Source: Sapria himalayana (Eukaryota; Streptophyta; Magnoliopsida; Malpighiales; Rafflesiaceae). Taken from it: a stretch of 64,000 nt of DNA. The position numbers and the translations under genes are program-made. Location: positions 3,217,022-3,281,021 of the forward strand of contig JAREIK010002450.1 in NCBI GenBank assembly GCA_029783825.1, read 5' to 3'. Each line of letters opens with the position of its first letter. Position 1 is the first letter of the stretch. Under the pieces are notes generated by a model. That model did not search any database. It was not told the DNA's origin and saw only the letters and a program-made list of their open reading frames with translations. Below, in pieces: positions 49,900 to 60,817 of the stretch.

Positions 49900-51182
49900 T
49901 TCTCGGTCATTTCCACAAACTTACCTTTGCACTTCTTCCAATTTAGAATGGGATGTGGAGGGGTTTTCTCCGACAGGATCGTGCCTTAATCTTTTCTCGT
50001 TCTTATCTTTTAGTTCTGGAAGGTGCGGCTGGATCACCTCCTTTTCAGGGAGTTGGGTATTTAGCTTTGATACCGCTTCCCTTTGCTTAAGATAACCATG
50101 TTCGCTTACCTTGAATCAAAGAAGATCTCATAAGTAGAAAAGTCTTCCAGTAGAGAAGATCAATCAAATCCGTTGTTCCTTCGTGCGGCTTGCTCTTGCT
50201 CTAGAGGGCTTTTTTCTAGATTAAGAGTTTAGTAAGGGGCTGTTTCTGAGCGCTCCAGGAAAGGAGATTCCGACCAAGCGTCGGTCGTCAGGGCAACCTG
50301 CCTTTTTTTTGTTATAGGTTTCTAGGATTAGGGGCGGAGAGCTTGGCACTTGGATAAAGAGTGCTTATTCATAGTCCCTCTCCCTATTGTGAGTGTCCAT
50401 TTGTCTCTCGCCTTTCTATTCAGAATGTCTTCCTTCTATCTTCCCTGAGATTTGCGTTGCTCTCTGTCTCAGCTGTCCTTCCTGAATGAACTGACCCACT
50501 CTACATGAAATTCTTCTTTCAACCTCGACGGAAGACGATAGAAATGGGAATAGATGGTGGATCAATTGCAAAAGGTTGATCCTTGCTCATGTGCTTACTT
50601 ACTAGAAAGTTTCTTATGCTTATTCGAAACTACCTATGGCCGTAGAGGATGCTCGCATCCAAGCCTAAGAGAAGAGACATGAGTCAATCTGCTATTCAGT
50701 TAAAAAACCACTTTCTCCTCATATAAATTCGCCCAGTATAGAAAGGAAATAAAGCTACCATCGGATGGGGGGTGAGTTGGGTAAGCTCGTTCGGTGGTTG
50801 GGAATCGCGGGAGCAGCATAAGGGGGAGGAGGGGCTGGCTGTTATCCATAGCTAAACATCAACGGGCTCCAATTCTAGACCAAATATACCAAACCAAAAG
50901 AAATTACAAGTCTTTGTCTTTATATGGGGTCCGGCAGATTCGTTCCATATAGATGTAGCTGTTAAATTCGTTGGGCAAAGAGTTCATCAAGGGTCTTTGT
51001 CTCAGCTAGCTGCCGTAATAGGAACTCAAAGCCTCGTCATCTGCAGAAAAGAAAACTCTTGTGCCGGTAAATTCTGTATATCACCTCAGGCTTTTTCCTA
51101 AGAAGTGCAGCTATCTCCGCCTCACAGCACAGCATCAGGGAAGGAGATGGGTTATGTAGGCGTACAACCATTCCTAACTTGT
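49900..51182. other. Organellar DNA insertion (probably mitochondrial, NUMT) in hAT unit C
   Basis: GC content rises sharply and the texture changes at about 49900, returning to AT-rich hAT sequence at about 51182; unit D lacks this segment at the same place. 50018-50048 matches the 3' end of plastid 16S rRNA, with the anti-Shine-Dalgarno stretch GCGGCTGGATCACCTCC, and 50052-50079 resembles the following plastid spacer with a short deletion. The rest is not plastid-like and looks like plant mitochondrial intergenic DNA, which often carries plastid fragments. No open frame of note is present. A search against plant organelle genomes would settle the source. Confidence 0.65.
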
Positions 51183-52372
51183 CTTTTATTTTATTTAATA
51201 TAATAAAATTTTAAAAATTAATATTTATTTTTATTTAATAATTAACTATTAACTAAAAACCATTTAAGTTATTAAGTATTACTAATTAAATAATTAAACT
51301 TTAAATTTTATAATATTTTTAATATTTAGTATTAAAATAATTAAAAAAAAATTTAAATTGGCTCGAACTAGGCCTGAGCCAGGCTCGGATGGGCTAGAAC
51401 TAGTCAGTCTAGGCTTGACTCGACACTGCTACATCATAGCCGAGTTGATGGGCTGTGTCGAGCATGCTGTGATGAAGCCGTGCCGGGCCAGACACTGCTT
51501 GGTGGTCTGGTTGGGCCACCTAAAACTGGTTCGGGCCCACTCGGCCAACCCGCTTGTCACTTCTAGGAGTGCATGACACTGCACGTCTTGGTCCAGACTC
51601 GTGTTGTGCCGTGCCTAGGTTTACCGGGCCATGTGTCAGGCCAGGCAGGGTTCGGTACAAGGGTCTGTGTGCATGCTAATTCGGCATGACCTGAACCGTG
51701 CTCTAACCCCTTCCCACCCCGACGCCTAATGCCTCGACACTCGATCTCGAGCTAGAATCAACCAAAATTTTGCCTTTCCAGTAACTCGACTGACTCGATC
51801 TATGGTCTTTTTTTCTTAGCCCCCCAGCTTGAGCCTGATTGTTCTAGAAGCCAAAGTTTTTGAAACCAACGACCGTTTGGGTTGGTTCAATCGTTGAACC
51901 ACCCAAAGGTCCAAAAAAAAAATAAAAATAAAAATTTCAAATCTCAGTCATTGAATTTCTCCTCCATGGCTATTAGGTAGAAATCGACCATCCTAAGGAT
52001 TCTGCTCAATTTTTTTTTAAATTAATCCAAAAAAATATAATTTTTTTTTTTAAATATTATAAAATCACCTCTCTTCATTCAAATATTTATGTTTTAAAAA
52101 TATTAATTTCTCTTGGTTTCTTGCTTTCGGCTTTTGGTTTTGCCTTTCGAGACTCGAGTGTGGTGTAAATTGTGGTGCGCGTGTATTGCAGGTATCAAAA
52201 AAGTAAAGTTTACGCATTTTGCATTATGCTTTACGGATATTTTTTTATTTAGTAGTTTTTAAGTTTTAAATTTTAAAATATTCTCCTATCTTCTTTATTT
52301 TAATTAATTGAGATTTATTAATCAAAATACATTATATAATATAATATAATTAAATAATATAAAAAATAAAGA

Positions 52373-54410
52373 ATGAAAATGATAGTATTTTAAATTTTGA
52401 AAATAAAATTAATTATAATTTAGATGACGTAAATCCTATGAATAGGTCCAAGACAACTAAAATTTTGGTCTCTTCGGTATTTTTAACCCAAATATCTAAA
52501 AAATAAAAACTAGAAAAAATATCAGTAGTTTTGACTTTGGATTCATTTTAATATAATAAAACAAAAAATATTAGGGGTGCCAAAGAAGAATTAACACAGT
52601 ATAAATATTGTAAAAAAATTTTATGTTGTAAGAGTTCGTGTGGGACTAGGCACATTAATAGGCATGCCAAACTATGCATCAAAAAATATAGTGCATTAGA
52701 TCCTAAGTAAACCCAACTTAGCGGTGAGTTTTTTGAAGTTGGATTTAGCTTAGCTTCAATGTAGACTCTCTTCATTTATCGCAATGAGTTAAGGAGGGAA
52801 GACAAGTCAAAATTGATCATCATAATGAATCTTTTGATTAGGTTTTTGGATGATTTAAGGGTAGTCAGTATTATGCAAACTTATTTTCAGCATACGTATC
52901 GTATGATTCATAGTTTTACATTTTGAAACAACATATTAAAATATTATAAGTTGTAATAAGAAATAATAATTAATGAATTTAATATTTATAGTGGAGTGAT
53001 ATCAGTGATGTCTGATCTTTGGATTAGTCACGATGATACATCTTATGCATGCCTTACCGTCCATTATGTAGATTCTAAAAGGATGTTAAATAAAAAAAAT
53101 ATTAGGATTCATAGAGATACTTCATCCTCATGATGTCCTGATTATTTTTGAGTATATGATAAAAATCTTTAGAGAATATAAAATTTAAAATAAAATATTT
53201 AGTATCACATTCGATAATACATCTAATAATTGAGTAGCGATTAACATATTTGTTAGGACTATCAGTCATCAGAGATTGACCATTAAGAGAAAATTTTTAC
53301 GTTAAATGTATGTGTTACGTCATTAATCTTATAGTATAAGTAGGGATAAAAGTTATTTTCTTTGCTTTAGAAAATATACTTAACTCCCTATAATTTTTTT
53401 GCACGTCTCGCTGACAATAATAGTTCGGTAGTTTTTGTTTATATGGGTTTAAAGAAGAAAAAATTCTAATTTGATGTGATGTGAAATACCATTGAAATTA
53501 TACATATCTTATGTTGGAGTCACATGTTAAATACGAATACGTGATATCTGACTACGTCAATAGTAAGAGTAACGAACTTATTATTGACGACACTGACTGT
53601 GCTACATGAATTTTATTTATGAAATTCTTGAATATTTTTTAAGAAACGACGAACATGTGTTCGTCAGTTTATATTTCAATGACTTACTTTGTACTCATGT
53701 GCATGTATAATATTAGTAGCATATTTAGCAAGTTTCAAAATCACCCGACACTTAGTGATATGGTTGTAGAGATGAAAATCAAATACTTAAAATACTAGTT
53801 CATTATATTATCTCTTTATTATCTAATTGTCTGCATCTACCTTAGGATTAAGGTGAAAGTGATTAAGAATATTTTGATATACATATTCTCGTGCATAAAT
53901 CAAAAAGACTAATCTGAAGGATTCATTCACATGAAGTTGACTGAGTTCTTTACATACTATAATACTTGGTATGGTGGTAGTAGTTATAAGACTTCGAGTA
54001 TGGACATGAATACTATATTTAGAGATGATGAATTTTTCATTTAGGTAGTGAGTGGGAAATGATGGGGTGGATTGTCGGATATGAATGGGTTGTCTCGGTA
54101 CTTAGATACTGATTACTACTCAATCCAATCATATTTTAATAATAAGAATATTGATATTTTTTAGTGGTGGAAATCATATGAGTTCACTTATCCCATGCTA
54201 TCTAAGATGACATGAAATTTACTGATTCTTTTGGTGTTGAGTGTATCATTAAAGTTTTAGCTAGATATCATTGAGATATTATTATGTATGAAGGATTAGA
54301 AGTATTTGAGTTTTGACATTTAGGATCATCCTGGAATTGCAACAAAAGTTGGTTGCTGATGATGTTCTGTGTGATATTAATGACGATTAACGACTAATGA
54401 TCATTGACTG
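52373..54410 (+). pseudogene. hAT transposase pseudogene (unit D)
   Basis: Colinear with unit C. After a frameshift at the start it reads ILNFENKINYNLDDVNP and NRSKTTKILVSSV. The BED zone near 52600-52680 and the core are recognisable at DNA level (AGTATCACATTCGATAATAC near 53200, CCCATGCTATCTAAGATGAC near 54193) but are broken by many stops. The Asp-rich tail is near 54350-54410. There is no insertion after it, unlike unit C. Confidence 0.7.
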
Positions 54411-55064
54411 ATTAAGACACCGATACTTATCTTTATCATCATTGATTATATGCTGTAATGTTGTATGCTGATGATATTTTTTATTTTTATTTATCTTTTT
54501 TGGATTGACATTGTCTTTATTTATTTATTTTTTATCATTTACGTTGATTCTTGATTCTTGAATCTTCATTTATATTTTTTGTGATTTACATTATTTTTGT
54601 TTGTATTAATATTTTAGTTTTATTAATTTAGATACTGTTAATTTTTAAATTTTAGTTGATTATTATACTATACTTTATGATTATATACTTTAATAAATAA
54701 AAAATAAAAAAATGAATTATTATTTATTTTTATTAATTTAATAATTAAATATAAATAATGTAAGTATTAAATAATTACAATTTTAATTTTCTAATATTTT
54801 TAATTATCTGGATAAAATATTTTAAAAATTCTCCCAACTTGGTCCAAACGTCCAAACCCAGCCCTAAACCCGGCCTGGATGATCCAGAACTTGCTTGTTC
54901 AGGCATGACCTGGCATGGCTTCATCATATTCGGGTCGATGGGCCATGCCGGGCCGACTATGATGAAGCCATGTTTGACCATGCACGACACAGTAGTCTGG
55001 TTGGGCCACCTAAAAATGGGTCGGGCCGGCTCGGTCCGGTTTGTTTGACACCTCTATCTCAAAT

Positions 55065-57925
55065 GGAATATTTCTTAGAATTTATTGATTATACAAATAA
55101 ATATTAGTGAAAGTTCAAATAAAGTTAGATTTTTATTATTTGGAAAAATAACTTATCGATAATAATGTAATAAGATAATTAAAAATAAATATGACACGAA
55201 AAAATAATAAAAATTAAGCTAACTAATATTATATCTAATGATAAATTCAAGAATTTGTCATTGATTTAATAATATTTTTATAATAAGAAAAAAAATATAA
55301 ATAATATAATATGATTATTAGTAATATAAATATTTATTCATCTATCTATAATTTAGCAGTTTGAAGTGAGAATATGAGTGAAATAATCAATGATATTTGA
55401 AATAAGATAATAATCTACTTTTGCTTTAAATATGAATCTTATATACTATTCTCTAATAATTATCACTATATATAAACTCTATGATGACCTATGAATATGT
55501 AACAACTATTCTAGTGTGATATGTCCTTTTGGCTTCTACAACAAGTGCACAACTGTGATTCTCTTTCTTGGCAATGAGCATAATGAACTGAATCTTGCAC
55601 AATTTATCTCTGTTGTGATAATCTATACAATTCATTTAGAAAACAAAGTTGTACTAAATTTTAATTTTTGTTAAATTGAATTAGAGTTTAAATTTCGAAT
55701 GTCTTTAAAAAATAGATCTAGTTATAATTTATGCATCATCATCATGCCCGCCAATGCATATCCCACCATGTGCACAACCATGTGCACCATCATTCTTCAT
55801 TCTATTGGAAGATTACTGTGTGTGCACAAATAAAAGATGTGCATCTACATGTGCTTCATTGTTCTCCCTTTGTGCACTGCTGAAAACTTATATTTTTTTA
55901 TAGTGTCTGTCTGTGTGGTTCTTCTAGGATTTATAAATCCTTACCCATGTACACAACTTAGCTCTAATATCATATTGCAAATTGAGATGTGAAAGAAATA
56001 AATAATACTTAATAATAATTAATGTTCTACCCAAACCCTTATGCAAGGGCAAATATGATTGAGATTGTTCATTGGTTGGATCCTCTAATAAAGAATATAA
56101 AAACTAAAATAAAAATAATAAAGTCACAATAATTAATGTCTTTTGTTGTGAGAAATAAATCTCTACAAAGTCGGAATAATATTTGTTATTCTGTATTTAT
56201 ACGTTTTTATTCTTATCCTTAATATTTGCAACTTGATGTAAATATCTAGTTTTTTGTTTCATCATCTTAACTAATTTAGATATTTTTTCTCATTTATTAA
56301 TACCTAATCCATTATACAAATCATTGTATGCTTTTGTTTTTATCTCTCACTTTTTCATGACTCAACCTCTTAGTATTATTATAAAACAAATGAGACTAAA
56401 TGGTTCTGTTCCTTCAATAATTACTTTTTTTTATCTTGTATTTTTTTTTTTTATGTTTCACTTATTTTTATTGTCTCATATTTTTATGGCTATTGAAGCT
56501 TCTTGTTGCAGTTGTTTTTGGTATAATGTTTTTACTTTGTAGATTGTTTCTAAAAGTTTTCTTATTTTTATATAAGTTATGCTTTCTTTTTCTTTTGTAT
56601 GAGTTTTGTATTATTTTTGTATGCTATGATTTTATATTTTTAACATGGTATCAGTGCAAGTGGCATGCGATTCCTAGATACTGTATGGAAATATTGCATC
56701 ACATATTTTTCATTTATCACTGCATCTCAGCATGTTTCTCAGCTTGTGCAATGTCATGAGCATATTGAAGAATATCCTTACCTTCCACATTAATCTTTTA
56801 ACTAAATTTCATAATGAAGTAATTTGACTGGATTTTATGGTGGTTGTATACATATGACTTTAATGAGGAAACAAAATTGTTTTTGAGCTAGAGCATATCA
56901 TATCTACCTGTTTTAATTTCTTTTATACAGTTAATAGACAATCATTACAATGGAGTATAGTTATGACCAAGTTCCATAACTAAATTCTACATTAATCTTT
57001 TAGAGAAAAATTGGTTGGTCTGTATTCAACGGTAATGATTGTTCGTCATACATGCAAATTATTGGCTAATAAAATCACAGATTGTAAAAGGAGTATTGGT
57101 AACCAGAACACCATGCATTATATCGTAGGGTGAAGCCTAGCAGCTAGGGTGGATGTCCACAGTGCAGAACCAGATGTTCAACTGAGAACAGTTTTGAGAA
57201 TGAGCTGAGCTGGAAGGCACACAGCATGTAATCAAGTATAAGTTCCTTAGAAGTTGATTGCTCATGGTTTTAGGCAACTTTTTGTTTTTTGTTTTTTGTG
57301 TGAGATTCCCAGGTCTCGCGAGGCTTTCTATTGTGCAATGGAAATTTATTTTTAGATATTCTCTCTGATAGGTGCCCCTAGGCACAAAATTCATTGTAAC
57401 AAGCCTATTTTTATTCTAATAAGAGGTAGTACTTGACTATGCTTCTGCATCATTGTGCTGATATTGGATATCATATATCATCATGTGATGAGTGAATTTT
57501 TTGAGTCAGCTGTTTTTCTCTACTACATGCCCAATAATTTTATTCAAAATATTGTAGAATGAAGAAAGAATTCATGTAATTGATTAAACTAGTTCAGAAT
57601 TAAACCTCTGTGATGAGGATGGTGCTTTATGATATTTAACAGTGCATAAAATAAATTGTAATATCTGGCTCTTTTGTTAAGATCAAATAAAGGTTCATGG
57701 TTCTATCTTTGTTTGGGTTGTTGATTCAATGGTTTTGATTGAGGTTGGCGTGCCCAAAAATAATTAGTCAAGAATACCCATCATTCAGTTGATTTGGGCA
57801 TTCCTAATACTCTTAAAAGCCTCCAGTTCACCAAAAGAAAATATTGGTTAGATTAATTAACATACATTTTCTTTATTGTTCTTGAATTGGACATCCATTT
57901 TATGTTAATAATTTTTTGTTTGCAG
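55065..57925. other. ORP intron 3, right part, possible copia LTR debris
   Basis: AT-rich with no gene. GCTCTAATATCATATT (55961-55976) resembles the reverse complement of the copia initiator-Met primer-binding site, and TGGTATCAGTGC (56646-56657) resembles its forward form, preceded by AACA as at an LTR end. The open frames at 56324-56759 are AT-driven Phe/Leu-rich. The intron closes with TTTGCAG at 57919-57925. Confidence 0.4.
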
Positions 57926-58368
57926 AAAGAATAAACGAATCTGATGATGAAAATGAAAGAGTTGATGTTGCTGAGGAAGAAACAGATGACGATGAAAATG
58001 CATTCTTTGATACTCGTGATTTCCTTTCATCAAGTTCATTTACCAGTAATGCTTCTGATTTCTGGGCACCATCTTTTCCTTCTGAAGATGAACATTATCC
58101 AATTGAAGTGGAAGATGGCATTGATCCTTTTGTCAGAACTGTTGGGAAAAACTATCCTCGGGTTAAGCGACGTAAACAATTGCCTGACCCAGTTGAAATA
58201 GAAAGAAGTGTTAGCCTTTGGTGTATGATTAAGGATAACATTGGCAAGGACCTTACGAGAGTTTGTCTTCCAGTTTACTTTAATGAGCCTCTTTCTACTT
58301 TACAAAAATCATTTGAGGATTTAGAGTATTCATATCTTATTGACCTGGCATATGATTATGGAAGAAGG
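57926..58368 (+). CDS. ORP exon 4 (acidic linker and start of the lipid-binding core)
   Basis: Phase 1 join with exon 3 gives [20 protein letters not shown], then an acidic stretch, [58 protein letters not shown] and [20 protein letters not shown]. The exon ends YDYGRR followed by GTATGTTT. This is the entry to the OSBP-related domain, including the lid region. The sterol-binding signature EQVSHHPP-type block and the C-terminal half (about 330 residues in relatives) are not present up to 64000, so the gene continues to the right or is cut. No internal damage is seen. Confidence 0.92.
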
Positions 58369-58589
58369 GTATGTTTTATGTGTTATAGTTTTATTTTTTT
58401 TGGAATACTTAAATCACTTGGTATCGCGATATGGAAGTGAACAATACTTTAATGGTTTTGTTAAATTATTTATGGTTAGTTTTTCGTTGGCAACTTCTTT
58501 CTTTAAACTTGGTGTTGTTTATCTCAAAATAAGATTGATAAATGTAACAACTAAAAATTGTAATAATAATAAAAAATTTATTCAATAAT
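58369..58589. other. ORP intron 4, start
   Basis: Starts GTATGTTT. AT-rich, nothing recognised. Confidence 0.6.
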
Positions 58590-60243
58590 AATTAAATGTG
58601 TACAAGAAGCATAGATAAATAATTATAGTTGTAGCGAGATTTTGAATATGGATATGAATATTATATTTAGAGATAATTTTTTTATTCAATTAGTCAGGAG
58701 GAACAAACAATGAGATGTTCGTTGAATAAAAGTGAGCTATCTCAGTAATTAGATATCGATTAATATTTTATCTATTACATGATAATAATAAAAATTTATA
58801 TATATTGAGTAAGTAAAAATCATATAAATTTATGTTTCTTATACTATTTAAGATTATACGTAATTTACCAACTCTTTCAATATTTAACATAATATTGAAG
58901 TTCATATTTTTTATGGCCGTGAATATTATTTTAGATAAGATATCTAGACCATAACTAAATATTATAAAATATTTTCATGTTTAAAGGATTAAAAATATTC
59001 TTATGAGGATTAAAAATATTATTTTAGATAAGATGAAAGAGTTGCTGGTGCATAATGACTCATTGGATATCGAAAATATTGAAGCTATCCATAGTTGTGA
59101 AAGGTGCGCTTAAGGTGTGCCTAAGCTCAAGGCACAACCACTCCCTAGCTATAGCATCTCGCCTTCCAAGGCATGTACCTTATTGAAGAGGTGTGTCTTA
59201 TATACAATAATTTTTTTTAAATATATTTATTTTCAAAATTTGTAATTATATATTAAAATTTATATAATTTCATTTATTTTTCTCATCAAAATTTATTTAA
59301 ATATTAGGAATATTTATTTTTTTATCAATAGAATCATATTTAATAAAAATTTATGTGCATCTAAAGTCACATTTCACTTCACAAAAGCTCACGTCTTAAG
59401 TGCATCTTACGTCTCAAGGCTCCAAAAAACCTTTGCTCCTTGGTACGCCTTGTACTTTTTAAAACTATGAAGCTATCATTAATGTTTGCTTTATAATCAA
59501 ACATGATAATCCGAATTATACTATATATACATATTGATTGCGAATATTAATCATTAGACTGATTTGCTATATGTATTGTTGTTACTGGTGTTGTTATTGA
59601 CTTCAAAAAAATTTCAATTTATTATTATTTGTACTATAACTGGAGCAGAACATATGTATTTTTTTATTTTATTCTAAATTTTATTCATTTTAATTTATAT
59701 TGTAGTGCAATTTACTTTTAATAATTTTATTTTTATAAATTAAAATTTTACTTTAAAGCTCAAACTTAAATATAAAAGCTGGTGACACATGTGCACCAAC
59801 ATCGGCACCACCGAGCACTGCATTTTGTAGTGTTGGTGCCCGCTACACTGCTCGGTAGTACAATTTAGTGCTAGTGCGGTAGTGTAGTGGTATTGTGGTA
59901 GTGTCCACAACTTTGCATCTCCTCTATCACTGGGCAGTGCTCAATGGGTTGTGGGGTGGGCACTGCACTGGCTTGGCCACTGGCCTATCTGGATTCTAGC
60001 TAGTGGTAGTGTCGTGCCACTACCAACCATACTCTCCATACCCCCGTCTGACCTGGCATGACTAGACACACTAGGTTGATGAAGGTGAGCCACTGGGTTC
60101 TACCAGGCTGATCTTTCATGTTTTCATGTTGACACGACATGACCTAAGCACTCATTTTATGTTGTGTTCATTATGACATAGTGGCCGATTGAGTTGTCAA
60201 AATTCAGGCCATGCTTGTTCAACATGACTCATTTAATATCTCT
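58590..60243 (+). mobile_element. 3' half of a hAT element with a nested MITE
   Basis: 58620-59040 aligns by eye with the C-terminal transposase zone of unit C (GATTTTGAATATGGATATGA / GATTTCGAGTACGAACATGA; GAGCTATCTCAG / GAGCTATATCGG). After the MITE at 59090-59469, a GC-richer subterminal zone (59790-60240) ends in GACTCATTTAATATCTCTA, a decayed form of the TTTGACACCTCTA tip. The 5' half is absent. All frames are broken. Confidence 0.65.
59090..59469. mobile_element. hAT-type MITE, 380 bp, perfect target duplication
   Basis: The ends are CATAGTTGTGAAAGGTGCGC and, inverted, CATAGTTTTAAAAAGTACAA. The octamer AAGCTATC flanks it exactly (59082-59089 and 59470-59477). It carries the CTCAAGGC / GTACGCCTTG words typical of a common plant MITE type and no coding frame. 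It is inserted in the decayed hAT, so it is younger than that element. Confidence 0.88.
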
Positions 60244-60817
60244 ATATTCTCTTACAACAAATAATAAGCTTTACTATATGTTTATATCTTAATTTTTAGA
60301 TTTTATTGGATAGAAGGGTATTAATCTTTTTCAACATAGTTTGATATCATCTAGATGATATAATATCTCGAATATAGATTTGAGTATCCTAGTAACATTA
60401 AGAGAAATATTAAAATGGAACAAAAAAAGAAGACATATGACAACATTTATGAAATAATATCTCGAGTACAACTCATCTGATTCTTGTGAATATTGAAAAT
60501 CAATAGTATTGGCTGTATGATTATTTGAATTCTTAGGATATTTTTATTCACTCTGTAAAAGTTACATATGTTCTTTTCTTCTAGTATAGAATCTATATCA
60601 TGAGTGAGTAAGTCTTTTCATTTACAGTTCATCCTGAGCTAAGAGTAGAGTAGTATTGAGAGCTACAAATCATCTGGACAAAAGGGAGATCCTCTTCCAA
60701 GGGGTATATTATTATCTTTTGAGCATATATATTTTATATTTGCTAATTGCTAGTACATAAGATGTCTCAATTAGAGTGTAATAATTTTGTGAACTTTGTT
60801 GAGATGTAATTGATGAG
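60244..60817. other. ORP intron 4 spacer
   Basis: AT-rich DNA between two hAT relics; no feature recognised. Confidence 0.5.

Larger units (their letters stand above)
46707..55056 (+). mobile_element. Composite hAT: head-to-tail tandem dimer, 8.35 kb
   Basis: Outer tips are TAGAAGTGTTAAATGGCATG (46707) and TTTGTTTGACACCTCTA (to 55056). The perfect octamer TCTCAAAT flanks the whole (46699-46706 and 55057-55064). Inside are two complete units in the same orientation: unit C 46707-51565 and unit D 51564-55056. The internal junction reads GTCACTTCTAGGAGTGCATG: the right tip of C and the left tip of D overlap by TA, with no target duplication between. GC-rich 5' zones (46707-47100 and 51564-52000) and 3' zones (51360-51565 and 54840-55056) correspond in order. 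The units are clearly diverged. Unit C carries an organellar insert (49900-51182); without it the units have similar length (about 3.5 kb). Confidence 0.9.

Noticed and set aside
50018..50079. 16S rRNA gene
   Set aside because: Only the last about 30 bases of plastid-type 16S rRNA plus a little spacer are present; it is a transferred fragment, not a functional rRNA gene.
56324..56759. Hydrophobic frames that look like a membrane protein
   Set aside because: Phe/Leu/Tyr-rich composition is what T-rich DNA yields; there is no start context or conserved motif, and it lies inside an ORP intron.
43004..57925. An additional ORP exon between exons 3 and 4
   Set aside because: Exon 3 (phase 1 end) joins exon 4 (phase 1 start) directly into the expected family sequence, so no extra exon is required and none was seen.
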